Source: an uncultured Aquimarina sp. (GTDB lineage: Bacteria; Bacteroidota; Bacteroidia; Flavobacteriales; Flavobacteriaceae). From it: a stretch of 52,354 bases of DNA. Below the pieces are notes generated by a model, which was not told the DNA's origin, ran no database searches, and saw only the letters and a list, made by a program, of their open reading frames with translations. Below, one piece after another: positions 1 to 8,471 of the stretch. The position numbers and the translations under genes were made by a program. Each line of letters starts with the position of its first letter. Position 1 is the first letter of the stretch. The DNA lies in contig CANLMN010000029.1 in NCBI GenBank assembly GCA_947492105.1, positions 1-52,354 of the forward strand, written 5' to 3'.

Positions 1-1560
1 TCAGCAGCCTGACGTGCAGCTTCTTCAGCTTGTCTTCTTGCCTCTTCCTCAGCAGCCTGACGTGCAGCTTCTTCTTCTTTAGCTTTTTCCTCCTCTTGAA
101 TACGTTGTACTCTTTTCAATTCAGCCTGAGCCGCCTCTTCTTTAGCCTTTTCCTCTTCTTGAATACGTTGGATACGTTTCAATTCTGATTGTGCAGCAGC
201 TTCTTTAGCTTGCTGTTCCTCTTCTTGAATACGTTGGATACGTTTCAATTCTGATTGTGCAGCAGCTTCTTTAGCTTGCTGTTCCTCTTCTTGAATACGC
301 TGGATACGTTTCAATTCTGATTGTGCAGCGGCCTCTTTGGCTTGCTGTTCCTCTTCTTGAATACGTTGGATACGTTTCAATTCTGATTGTGCAGCAGCCT
401 CTTCCTTAGCTTTCTGCTCCTCTTCTTGAATACGTTGGATACGTTTCAACTCTGATTGCGCAGCGGCCTCTTTGGCTTGCTGTTCCTCTTCTTGAATACG
501 CTGGATACGTTTCAACTCTGATTGCGCAGCAGCTTCTTTAGCTTGCTGTTCCTCTTCTTGAATACGTTGGATACGTTTCAATTCTGATTGTGCAGCGGCC
601 TCTTTGGCTTGCTGTTCCTCTTCTTGAATACGTTGGATACGTTTCAATTCTGATTGTGCAGCGGCCTCTTCCTTAGCTTTCTGCTCCTCTTCCTGAATAC
701 GTTGGATACGTTTCAATTCTGATTGTGCAGCAGCTTCTTTGGCTTGCTGTTCCTCTTCTTGAATACGCTGGATACGTTTCAATTCTGATTGTGCAGCAGC
801 CTCTTTAGCTTTCTGTTCTTCTTCTTGTGCTTGTCGTTCTTCTTCTAATTTGGCTTCTTCTTGGATACGTTGGATACGTTTCAACTCTGATTGTGCAGCA
901 GCAGCCTCTTTAGCTTTCTGTTCTTCTTCTTGTGCTTGTCGTTCTTCTTCTAATTTAGCTTCTTCTTGGATACGTTGGATACGTTTCAACTCTGATTGTG
1001 CAGCAGCCTCTTTAGCTTTCTGTTCCTCTTCTTGAACGCGTTGGATACGCTCCAACTCAGCTTTTGCAGCTTCTTCTTGTATTTTCTGCTCTTCTTTTAT
1101 TTTAGCTTCTTCTTGGATACGTTGGATACGTTTTAGTTCTGATTGTGCCTCAGCCTCTTTTGCTTTAGCCTCTTCTTCTTGTATACGTTGGATACGCTCC
1201 AATTCTGCTTTTGCAGCCTCTTCTTGTGCTTTTTGATCCTCTTTTGCTTTAGCCTCTTCTTGAATACGCTGTACACGTTCTAATTCTGCTTTTGCAGCGG
1301 CTTCTTGTGCTTTTTGTTCTTCTTCCTGGATACGCTGCACACGTTGCAACTCTGCTTTTGCAGCTTCTTCTTGTGCTTTTTGTTCTTCTTCTTGAATACG
1401 CTGAATACGTTCTAACTCTGCGGCAGCCTTCTTCTCTTCTTCTATACGTTGGATCTGTATTAGCTCAGACTTCGCTTTTTCTTCTGCTGCGCTTTTTTCT
1501 TCTTCAGATTCCTCAAATTCTTGGATTCTCTGAATACGTCTCAATTCTTCTAATGCTCTT
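1..1560 (-). repeat. Tandem 66-nt (22-codon) coiled-coil repeat array
   Basis: About 20 imperfect copies of a 66-nt unit, with some 69-nt and longer variants, all keeping the frame. Translated on the minus strand, the unit reads KRIQRIQEEEQQAKEAAAQ followed by SEL. The 161-830 stretch is the most homogeneous, with neighbours differing by a few bases, which points to recent tandem expansion; units toward 1100-1560 are more diverged. A 22-residue period equals two hendecads, typical of long straight or slightly right-handed coiled coils. The left edge (1-120) has shorter AARQAAEEE-like units and is cut by the window. Confidence 0.93.
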
Positions 1561-2732
1561 GCAGCTTCCTCTTCTTCTATTTGCTTTATTGATTTAGCAT
1601 TTAGCTCTGCTGCTGCTCTCTTACGTTCTTTATTTTGCTCCGCCGCACGTTCTTTTTGAGCTTTCATCAACTCATTTCGCTTCTTCAATCTAGCCTCTGC
1701 TTGCGCTTTTTGCTCTACAGTTCTTTGATTTCTTTGCTCTAACGCAGCTTTGGCACGTGCTTCAACTTGCGCTTTTTCTTCTTCAGAAAGTTTTTTGGCT
1801 TTTGGTCTTTTTGTTCCAGATGATCCGGTTTGTTCTGCAAAATTAAATGCCAAAGTTATTTCATGAGTTAAACCAAAAATATCACTTATTCCCAGACCTT
1901 TTTCTATCGTATATCCTATTGAAAAACTCTGAGCAATATTCGCCCCAACTCCAGCACTTGCTCCATAAAAACTATCGTAGCCTACATTAACCCAACCATA
2001 TTTGAGCATTTCTAAATAGGCATTGGCATTGAGTGTAACTCCTTGCTCTTTTGTACTATTAACATTTGCAAGAAAACGCAATGTATTATCCTCGTCTCCC
2101 AAAAATTCTGAAGTATACATTAATTGACCATGTAACCCTAAAATGTCTGCGACAGTTTCGCTACCACCGATATTATAAGCAGCTACATTTGTTGCATTAA
2201 TACCTATACCAAAATTCCCGAAGTCTAAAAAGGCTCCAGGACTAATAAAAACTGCTGAATTATTCTCGAATCCATCCAGAAATGGATCTCCATCTGTTGC
2301 AACAATAACATCAGCTACAATTCCTTGGTTATAAAAATTAAGATTCGTTCCGAAAGTTAATTGCATTGCATCATTAACTTCTACATTATAGGCATAGTTT
2401 GCATTAGCTCCAAAATAACTATAGACACCAAAATTTCGCTGGTATAGGCCAAGTCCAGCTCCCATTTTACTATTTAATTTTCCAGAATATTGTATTAGAT
2501 AAGAAATAGGTGCATTACCAAATCCTCCCCACTGTCTTCTTGTATGAGCACTAATATGCCCCCCTTTCTCTCCAACAAAAGAAAATGTCGGATTTATATA
2601 TAGTCTATTATATTTGACCATATTGTGGGTTGGCAAATCTGGCACTGCGACGAAACCAGCTTGTTCTTCCTGCGCATTTGCCAGAAAAACTGTACTTAGT
2701 AAAAGGAGGATGTTAAGTAGTTTTTTTGTCAT
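1..2732 (-). CDS. PorP/SprF-family T9SS outer-membrane protein with giant coiled-coil tail (partial, runs off window)
   Basis: Open from the ATG at 2732 to the window edge, at least 910 codons with no stop. Residues 1-20 are a signal peptide (ends near LANAQ). Residues about 25-300 have the beta-strand-rich, Gly/Asn/Tyr-rich sequence of PorP/SprF proteins (early PDLPTHNMVKYNRLYINPTFS-like region, then HTRRQWGGFGNAP). From about residue 304 (KRPKAKKLSEEEKAQ) the chain becomes Glu/Lys/Gln/Ala/Arg-rich and runs as about 20 units of roughly 22 residues with core RIQRIQEEE. In the family, PorP/SprF proteins assist export or anchoring of T9SS type B cargo. It starts 3 nt after the stop of the type B protein at 2736-5174, so the two are surely one operon and probably a cargo/partner pair. 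Usual family length is about 300-350 residues, so the tail is exceptional. What follows the coiled coil (possibly an OmpA-like domain) is outside the window. Confidence 0.88.
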   Translation of the reverse strand, partial: MTKKLLNILLLLSTVFLANAQEEQAGFVAVPDLPTHNMVKYNRLYINPTFSFVGEKGGHISAHTRRQWGGFGNAPISYLIQYSGKLNSKMGAGLGLYQRNFGVYSYFGANANYAYNVEVNDAMQLTFGTNLNFYNQGIVADVIVATDGDPFLDGFENNSAVFISPGAFLDFGNFGIGINATNVAAYNIGGSETVADILGLHGQLMYTSEFLGDEDNTLRFLANVNSTKEQGVTLNANAYLEMLKYGWVNVGYDSFYGASAGVGANIAQSFSIGYTIEKGLGISDIFGLTHEITLAFNFAEQTGSSGTKRPKAKKLSEEEKAQVEARAKAALEQRNQRTVEQKAQAEARLKKRNELMKAQKERAAEQNKERKRAAAELNAKSIKQIEEEEAARALEELRRIQRIQEFEESEEEKSAAEEKAKSELIQIQRIEEEKKAAAELERIQRIQEEEQKAQEEAAKAELQRVQRIQEEEQKAQEAAAKAELERVQRIQEEAKAKEDQKAQEEAAKAELERIQRIQEEEAKAKEAEAQSELKRIQRIQEEAKIKEEQKIQEEAAKAELERIQRVQEEEQKAKEAAAQSELKRIQRIQEEAKLEEERQAQEEEQKAKEAAAAQSELKRIQRIQEEAKLEEERQAQEEEQKAKEAAAQSELKRIQRIQEEEQQAKEAAAQSELKRIQRIQEEEQKAKEEAAAQSELKRIQRIQEEEQQAKEAAAQSELKRIQRIQEEEQQAKEAAAQSELKRIQRIQEEEQQAKEAAAQSELKRIQRIQEEEQKAKEEAAAQSELKRIQRIQEEEQQAKEAAAQSELKRIQRIQEEEQQAKEAAAQSELKRIQRIQEEEQQAKEAAAQSELKRIQRIQEEEKAKEEAAQAELKRVQRIQEEEKAKEEEAARQAAEEEARRQAEEAARQAA

Positions 2733-2735
2733 TGC

Positions 2736-5174
2736 CTATCGCATCACTGTTATGGAACCCTTTTCAGTCTGTCCGTTACTCTCGTTTTCAATTATATAAT
2801 AATATACTGCATTTTTTCCTGAAGAATTTGAATCCTCTTCTGGCCAGTTATTTTGATAATTAGTTGTTCTAAAATCTTCTTTTCCATAGGTATCGAAGAT
2901 CGTAATCGTTACTTCATCTTTGTCTACAAATTCTGATGGTATAACCCAACGGTCATTGATATTATCACCATTGACTGTAATAAGATTTGGGATTACATTA
3001 GATAATTCTCTACGCACTGCAATTTCGTTTGCCACTACACAACCACCTACTTGAGAACGCAGTTGATAAAATATAACTTGTCCTTCTTCGAATATGCTAC
3101 TAAATATCTCCAAATTATCTTCTATAGAAAGTAACTCTTCTGAGGTGATTGTATCATTATCATCCTTCGTAATTTTGAACCATTCATAGCTTTCACCGCC
3201 GGATGCTGTCATTACTAAACTTTCGCGTTGTCCCATATTCACAGAAAAGCCTGGATCTACAGAAATAGCACCTTCACCGAACAACTCCACTGTAAGTTCA
3301 TCTGTTAGATTTGTTCCACAACTCGCAGATGTAACCTCTGCTTGATAAATACCGGGTTCCGAAACTCTAATTTCCCCACCTGTTTCTCCATCTATAACTG
3401 CACCATTAAAAAACCATCTATAGGTATAAGAATCGCCAAATCCAAAAATGGTAATACTACTATCAAAACACAAAAATTCGGATGAAGCCGTGAGTTCATT
3501 AATTGACACTCGAAGATTTACATCTAATTGGTTGGATATACTTGTACCGATCCGTAAGGTATATAATCCTACTTGATTCAAATCATTAACCACATACGTA
3601 GGCCCATCTGCATTGACTCCTATATCTGTTCCTGCCAGTTGCCAGTTTAATCCCAATGATTGGTAGGCTTCTGGTGCCAACGTTTCTGTCACTGTTTGAC
3701 TATTTTTATCCATTCCAGTAGCCACTACATCCTCTATTACCAAAGTTCTACTTTCTATCTCACACCCTTGTAACGCCGGATCTTGAAACCCTATAGTTAT
3801 AGCATAACTATCTGCCAAAAATATGGTTACTGTTTGAGAAAATGTTTGACTACCACATTCTGAAGTGGCAGAAAGACGTACTTTGTAATCATCAATTTCT
3901 TTACTATCTACAACATAAGATGTACCATTTGCGTTAGGAATTGCATTATCACCTTTGAACCATTGTAAGGAGCCAGGTGAATTTGTAATTGCGTTCAGTG
4001 TAATACTACCCCCTTGATCTACTACTACAACATCTGGTTTATCAATTTTTATTTCGGGATTTTTGATTGTTACTGTCACTTCTACACTAGATGCACATCC
4101 CCCACCAGAGATTACTTCTAATCTATATACACCGGATATAATAGGAATAGCACCACCGTCTCCGACAACAGCTATTGCAGATCCACCAGTATCTAATAAA
4201 TTTCCATCACGAAACCATTTATATGTTGATGTTGTAAGGTTTGGGTTTGGTATTAATCGTAGTTCATCATTTTGACAAACATTAATGGGATTCGGCGTAC
4301 TGCTTACCACCTCATTAAATTGATTTACAACTTCTGCTGTTCCTTCTCCTTCTACGATAATACCAACGGTATTTGATTCTACCCCATTGGTTCCTGGAAA
4401 ATTAGCTGTACATGATCCCAAATCAATCGCAGCCTTATAAAAAGCTTGATCACTGACAATAATATTTGATGTGTTTTCTCCAGGAATGGCCGAAAAAGGT
4501 CCTAATCTATCCGCACTTCTATACCATATGTAAGAAACCACTTTGGACGGATCTACTGCTGTGGGATTATTAGGGTCACTATTGTCATAAGGTAATGCTG
4601 TCAAAGTCACTGTATTTGTACCGCCATCACTTGCACAAATTGACTGTACTCCCATCAAATTTCCTGACTTAATTTCGTTATTTCTAAAAACACCAATGGT
4701 CGTTCCATCATAAAAATACGCCTCAAACGACGGAGAAGGTTCACTTGTTACATCAACTGCAGTGGCTCTAATACGTACACGATATCCCTGGCCAGCTACA
4801 TCTGCCGGGAGCGGAATTGTAGCATTACCAAAAAGTTGGCTTGCTAATAGCGTAGTTGTTTGATATCCTACATTGTTAAAACTACTAGAAGGAATTGTTT
4901 TGATCAGTTCAACAGCATTCTCAAAACTACCTTCTGCGTCCGATAATTCTAGAACAAAAATATTGTCATCATTGGGTCCACCAAAGTTTCCATTTAATGT
5001 AATACTAAAGTCAAAATTGTTAAAATTATTTACCGTATTTGGGCATGCTTTTGATAATGGATTGCGATCAGTATCTGTCAAGAAAACATTGGTGATTTCT
5101 TGCGCAAAAGCACATTTTACGCCTATTATAAAAAATAATAGCGCAAAACTATAAAAGTTAAGTTTAGCATTCAT
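2736..5174 (-). CDS. Secreted Ig-like repeat protein with T9SS type B (gliding-associated) C-terminal domain
   Basis: 812 residues. A signal peptide spans residues 1-24 (cut near AFA/QE). The body consists of repeated Ig/PKD-like beta modules of about 80-95 residues, each with a W-F/Y core (SYIWYRS, TYKWFRDG, SLQWFKGD, TYRWFFNG, SYEWFKI) and a V-Y-x-V/A edge strand. Residues about 725-812 match the gliding-motility-associated C-terminal domain: IPNLITVNGDNINDRW, then VTITIFDTYG and an ending YYYIIEN...KGSITVMR. The family is exported by the type IX system and usually needs a PorP/SprF partner, here encoded directly downstream. It is likely a surface adhesin or matrix protein; the ligand is unknown. 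Confidence 0.9.
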   Translation of the reverse strand: MNAKLNFYSFALLFFIIGVKCAFAQEITNVFLTDTDRNPLSKACPNTVNNFNNFDFSITLNGNFGGPNDDNIFVLELSDAEGSFENAVELIKTIPSSSFNNVGYQTTTLLASQLFGNATIPLPADVAGQGYRVRIRATAVDVTSEPSPSFEAYFYDGTTIGVFRNNEIKSGNLMGVQSICASDGGTNTVTLTALPYDNSDPNNPTAVDPSKVVSYIWYRSADRLGPFSAIPGENTSNIIVSDQAFYKAAIDLGSCTANFPGTNGVESNTVGIIVEGEGTAEVVNQFNEVVSSTPNPINVCQNDELRLIPNPNLTTSTYKWFRDGNLLDTGGSAIAVVGDGGAIPIISGVYRLEVISGGGCASSVEVTVTIKNPEIKIDKPDVVVVDQGGSITLNAITNSPGSLQWFKGDNAIPNANGTSYVVDSKEIDDYKVRLSATSECGSQTFSQTVTIFLADSYAITIGFQDPALQGCEIESRTLVIEDVVATGMDKNSQTVTETLAPEAYQSLGLNWQLAGTDIGVNADGPTYVVNDLNQVGLYTLRIGTSISNQLDVNLRVSINELTASSEFLCFDSSITIFGFGDSYTYRWFFNGAVIDGETGGEIRVSEPGIYQAEVTSASCGTNLTDELTVELFGEGAISVDPGFSVNMGQRESLVMTASGGESYEWFKITKDDNDTITSEELLSIEDNLEIFSSIFEEGQVIFYQLRSQVGGCVVANEIAVRRELSNVIPNLITVNGDNINDRWVIPSEFVDKDEVTITIFDTYGKEDFRTTNYQNNWPEEDSNSSGKNAVYYYIIENESNGQTEKGSITVMR

Positions 5175-5181
5175 AAAACAA

Positions 5182-5189
5182 CAAATTTA
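5182..5189 (-). promoter_or_regulatory. Candidate -7 box (TAAATTTG) upstream of the type B protein gene
   Basis: TAAATTTG on the minus strand matches the Bacteroidota TAnnTTTG -7 element. Transcription would start only a few bases before the ATG at 5174, giving a nearly leaderless message. No TTG -33 element is seen at 17-20 nt, so this is tentative. Confidence 0.35.
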
Positions 5190-5508
5190 TAAGATGTTGA
5201 TAGTAAATATGTTATAGATTCTTTGGGGCTTGTCAAAAAAATTATTCACATATTCTTAACAATCCACTAATATATAAATAAAAAGCTAACAACAAAGCCC
5301 TTACATATATTTTTTATTAAACATCACAATATTCACATTTTATTAAAAATATAAATTATTGATTTTCAGATATTTAAAATAAATAATTTTCAAAAAAAAA
5401 CATTTTTTTAACATTAATCTTAAAAATGGGTGTTTTAATCGATATTTTTATTTTATAAAGTGCTCATTATTGGCACTATTCTATCATATTTGTAGGAAAA
5501 ATTGTAGG

Positions 5509-5545
5509 AAAAAAATGGGGTTATCTTATGCAGATAACCCCACTT
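5509..5545 (-). terminator. Rho-independent terminator after the OmpH-like gene
   Basis: A perfect 11-bp stem (TGGGGTTATCT, 5516-5526, with AGATAACCCCA, 5532-5542) and a 5-nt loop. On the minus strand it is followed by a run of seven T (5509-5515). It lies about 35 nt past the stop of the gene at 5577-6155. Confidence 0.85.
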
Positions 5546-5576
5546 CTTAAATAGTTTTTATTAAAAAAAAAGAAAA

Positions 5577-6155
5577 TTATTTAGCTTCTGTTGTTTCTTT
5601 AGCTGCATCTTCTTTATGCTCTTTTGCCGGTTCCTCTGTCGTATTTGTACTTGCAATTTCCTTATTCATTGCACTCAAAATTTCTTCGGTAATGTCCAAT
5701 TCCTTTTTACCATACAATATATTACTAGTTTCGGTATCACCATAAATATATGTATAACCATGATCCTCACCATATTTTCTAATATACTTCTTCACCTTCT
5801 CAACAATCGTATCGATCTCTGCGCCGCTTTGTTGCTGTATTTCTTGTACACGCATTTGCTGCTCTCTCTGTAACTTTTGTTGTTTTCCTTGTAATTCTGT
5901 CGCTAATTCCTCTAATTTCTTTTTGCTCAAGGATGTTCTTTTTGCTTCAAAATCTTGAACCTCTTTTTGAAATGCCATTGCTTTTTGCTGCAATTCTGAT
6001 CTCAATTCATCATTCTTTTTGGTCCACTTTGTTTCAGCATCTTTCATTTCCTTATAATCAGAGACGACCTTGGTATTATTAACGTATGCCGTTTTTTCTT
6101 GTTTACATGACTGAAGTGTTACGACTGCTAACGCAATCATTAAAAGATTTTTCAT
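5577..6155 (-). CDS. OmpH/Skp-family periplasmic chaperone-like lipoprotein
   Basis: 192 residues. A lipoprotein signal peptide ends at LQSC (Cys17). Residues about 30-130 are a long charged coiled coil (KWTKKNDELRSEL, EVQDFEAKRTSL, QGKQQKLQREQQMRVQEIQQ), the tentacle-helix pattern of Skp/OmpH. After it comes the usual OmpH C-terminal beta element (YGEDHGYTYIYG, NILYG, ITEEILSAMNKE). Skp-like proteins bind unfolded outer-membrane proteins in the periplasm. The acidic/Lys-rich tail (residues 170-192) is low complexity. It has its own promoter and terminator. The lipid anchor is unlike classical soluble Skp but is seen among Bacteroidota OmpH proteins. Confidence 0.85.
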   Translation of the reverse strand: MKNLLMIALAVVTLQSCKQEKTAYVNNTKVVSDYKEMKDAETKWTKKNDELRSELQQKAMAFQKEVQDFEAKRTSLSKKKLEELATELQGKQQKLQREQQMRVQEIQQQSGAEIDTIVEKVKKYIRKYGEDHGYTYIYGDTETSNILYGKKELDITEEILSAMNKEIASTNTTEEPAKEHKEDAAKETTEAK

Positions 6156-6200
6156 TTTCTTATTTTATATTAAGTATTATTCGTTTTTTTTAAAGCATGG

Positions 6201-6228
6201 CAAATGTATTAAAACTTATTGACTCCAA
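6201..6228 (-). promoter_or_regulatory. Promoter of the OmpH-like gene (TTG-N17-TACATTTG)
   Basis: Minus-strand TTG (6226-6228), a 17-nt spacer and TACATTTG (6201-6208): the full Bacteroidota sigma-A pattern. The start codon is at 6155, leaving a leader of about 40 nt. Confidence 0.7.
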
Positions 6229-7114
6229 TTTCATTTTATGAATCCTAATCCCAATTTTGATTGGAAATGCCTTATTAACCTTCTAATATTTTATATTTCT
6301 ATTGCTATGATAACAAATTAGACACATACTACCCCCATCATCTTGTCCTTTTTGATATCAATGTCCTATTTTTATATTATTAAGAATATAGCATATAGGC
6401 ATATTCTTTTTACAAAAAAAGAACTACTCATTAATCAGATATATCTACCATAATTGCTTCTAGAAATATTCTTACCAAAAAAAGAATACGCAGGTAAGAT
6501 TCCTTGTTATCATTTAGAAACTAACTAAAGTTCAAAATAATTTGAAATCTTTTTTACTTATTTAAGTTCTGAACTCCAACATAACCCAAAGCTAATTTTA
6601 TAAATTAAAAAGTAAAAATAAAATGAAATTGAGAATCCACAATTATCTATTGGATTTTCCTCTTTTATACAAGTACTATCACGCAATACAAAAATATCTA
6701 TTTCTGAACACTATTGAGAGCGTATAAATCCCAATGATATTAAACACAAAACTTCTATAACTTCTTTGGTAGTATATTTTTTTAAATTAAAAATAACAAA
6801 ACACCAAAGTACCATTCCACTAGTTTTGTTTTGACCAAAAAGAAAATTTTGGATGTACTTATTTTGATACTATTTTTTTATGCTATCAAATTAAGAAGCC
6901 GATCCTTTTCATTTCAGCTCTCGAATAAAAAAACGTGACTATACGGTTATTTGAATCTATTCTACTACATATAACAAAAAACTATCTTGTTTAGATTTAA
7001 TTATAAGAAAATACTATTTTTATCAACGTCTATACATGAGCCCTGCGAGCTTTTTTCAAAAATCACATATCATAACATCAGCAGATATATAAAAGGCTCT
7101 AAAATCGTCTCTTT
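6229..7114. other. Intergenic stretch, no gene recognised
   Basis: About 890 bp of very AT-rich DNA between the OmpH promoter and the end of the methyltransferase gene. No convincing ORF, RNA gene, or copy of the A or B repeats was seen. Confidence 0.6.
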
Positions 7115-7960
7115 TTAGTTATTTGTCTTTTTTAGCACATAAATATGCGAAGAATATTCATTTTTTCGTTTACCATACCGATTAGATTGTATTCCGTTCC
7201 AAAAGGCGCGTACAAAATTCATTTTACCTGTTTTATATTTTTCTGAAAGTAATGCAACATAAAACGCATCAAATTTCATAGGCAACATTTTTTCTAGCGA
7301 AAAATGATCTTTAAAAATTTGTGTGATACTATTTTTTGAAAAATGCCATAAATGTCGCGGCACATCATAGGCCGCCCAAAACTCTTTGTAATATTTGGCA
7401 TCATATGATTTGAAATTGGGAACAGCTACAATAAGATATCCACCTGGTTTCAATAAACGTTTTAACTCCAAAACTTGTGCATCCAAATCATGTACATGTT
7501 CCAAAACATGCCACATGGTGATAACGTCAAAAAATTCTGAATTATAATTTCCTGTATCTTTTTCTAAATGGATTCCTTTTTCTTTTGCGAGTTTTCTTGC
7601 TTCTATATTTGGTTCTGATCCTTGGACTGACCAATTTTTTATTTTTGCTGTATTTAAGAAATCACCTGTTCCTGCACCAATATCCAACAGTATACCTGTT
7701 CCTGAATTACATTGATCAATCAATTGCACTTTTTGAGATAGCGCATATTTTTTGACTATTTGGTACAACTTTTCGAACAAACCTCTCCTACTATCTGTGT
7801 GAGAAATATAATCTTCGCTCTCATAATATTTATGTAAAACTTCTAAACTTGGTTTAGGTGATGTAATCAGCATATCATGATCATGATCATAAAGCAGTTC
7901 AAATTCTTCTCCAGAGACTGTATGATCTTTACATGTGAGCGTTGTGTTTTGGTTTATCAT
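7115..7960 (-). CDS. Class I SAM-dependent methyltransferase
   Basis: About 281 residues from the ATG at 7960 (a GTG four codons upstream at 7972 is possible). The SAM site is clear: motif I LLDIGAGTGDFL (residues about 90-101), the acidic end of beta 2 in GSEPN, motif II-like VITMWHVLEHVHD and motif III LLKPGGYLIVAVPN. The N-terminal 60 residues (TCKDHTVSGEEFELLYD, LHKYYESEDYISH) resemble those of methyltransferases acting on sugars or lipids in envelope pathways. The later WAAYDVPRHLWHFSKNS motif is typical of this group. The substrate cannot be read from sequence. It is the last gene of the DUF4175-ybeY-mnmG operon. Confidence 0.85.
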   Translation of the reverse strand: MINQNTTLTCKDHTVSGEEFELLYDHDHDMLITSPKPSLEVLHKYYESEDYISHTDSRRGLFEKLYQIVKKYALSQKVQLIDQCNSGTGILLDIGAGTGDFLNTAKIKNWSVQGSEPNIEARKLAKEKGIHLEKDTGNYNSEFFDVITMWHVLEHVHDLDAQVLELKRLLKPGGYLIVAVPNFKSYDAKYYKEFWAAYDVPRHLWHFSKNSITQIFKDHFSLEKMLPMKFDAFYVALLSEKYKTGKMNFVRAFWNGIQSNRYGKRKNEYSSHIYVLKKTNN

Positions 7961-7977
7961 AACTATATTCACAAAAA

Positions 7978-7993
7978 TGTTCCACGTGGAACT
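7978..7993. promoter_or_regulatory. parS-like ParB-binding site (15/16 match)
   Basis: TGTTCCACGTGGAACT matches the parS consensus TGTTNCACGTGNAACA in all but the last base. It overlaps the stop codon of the 159-residue gene and precedes the methyltransferase start. It is the partner of the site at 10371. Confidence 0.75.
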
Positions 7994-8471
7994 ATGTTTC
8001 TAGGGTATTATGTAATTCTACATCCAAAAGATCACTTAGTGCCTTTCCTGTTTCTAATGTCAAATAGTGCTTATTACTACTAAAAACCGCAAAATGTTTG
8101 TTAGCTCTAAAAAATGGCAGCACTACACATTCTAATCGATCACGCGTACCCGTAGCAGAAACAGTACTCCATTCTGTGTTACTGGACACAGATGTACCAA
8201 AAACAAAAATAGAATCAGGTAATTCTACATCCTTTTTGAACGGCATTATAGGGAGCCCAAACAGACTAATTTCTTTTGTATTCACAAAAGTTTTTATCAT
8301 CGCATCGCTAACTTTATAATCAACTAATGTTAATGCAATACTTACCAGTATCCCTGTTTGTGACCAAACAGTGTTACCAAACAAAAGAGAAAGAACTCCT
8401 ATACCTGCCAACAAATATTCTACTAATTGAACCTTGATAGGTTTTTCTTGAAATAATTTTATTTCTTTCAT
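7992..8471 (-). CDS. Hypothetical small membrane protein
   Basis: 159 residues, not assigned to a named family. Two hydrophobic helices near residues 15-50 (VEYLLAGIGVLSLLFG, TGILVSIALTLV) suggest a membrane hairpin. A soluble beta-rich C-terminal part of about 100 residues follows (DSIFVFGTSVSSNTEWSTVS, ECVVLPFFRANKHFAVFSS). The ATG shares one base with the mnmG stop codon, so translation is coupled to mnmG. Function unknown. Confidence 0.7.
   Translation of the reverse strand: MKEIKLFQEKPIKVQLVEYLLAGIGVLSLLFGNTVWSQTGILVSIALTLVDYKVSDAMIKTFVNTKEISLFGLPIMPFKKDVELPDSIFVFGTSVSSNTEWSTVSATGTRDRLECVVLPFFRANKHFAVFSSNKHYLTLETGKALSDLLDVELHNTLET

Noticed and set aside
1-1560. Regular repeats that might suggest a CRISPR array
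   Set aside because: The 66-nt units are directly adjacent without unique spacers, keep an open reading frame and translate to a coiled coil.
850-1597. Plus-strand ORFs across the repeat array
   Set aside because: They are antisense reflections of the repetitive coiled-coil gene, with low-complexity Ser/Leu-rich translations and no family match.
1750-1760. Another CACGTG hexamer as a third parS
   Set aside because: The flanks (GGCACGTGCT) do not match the parS arms.
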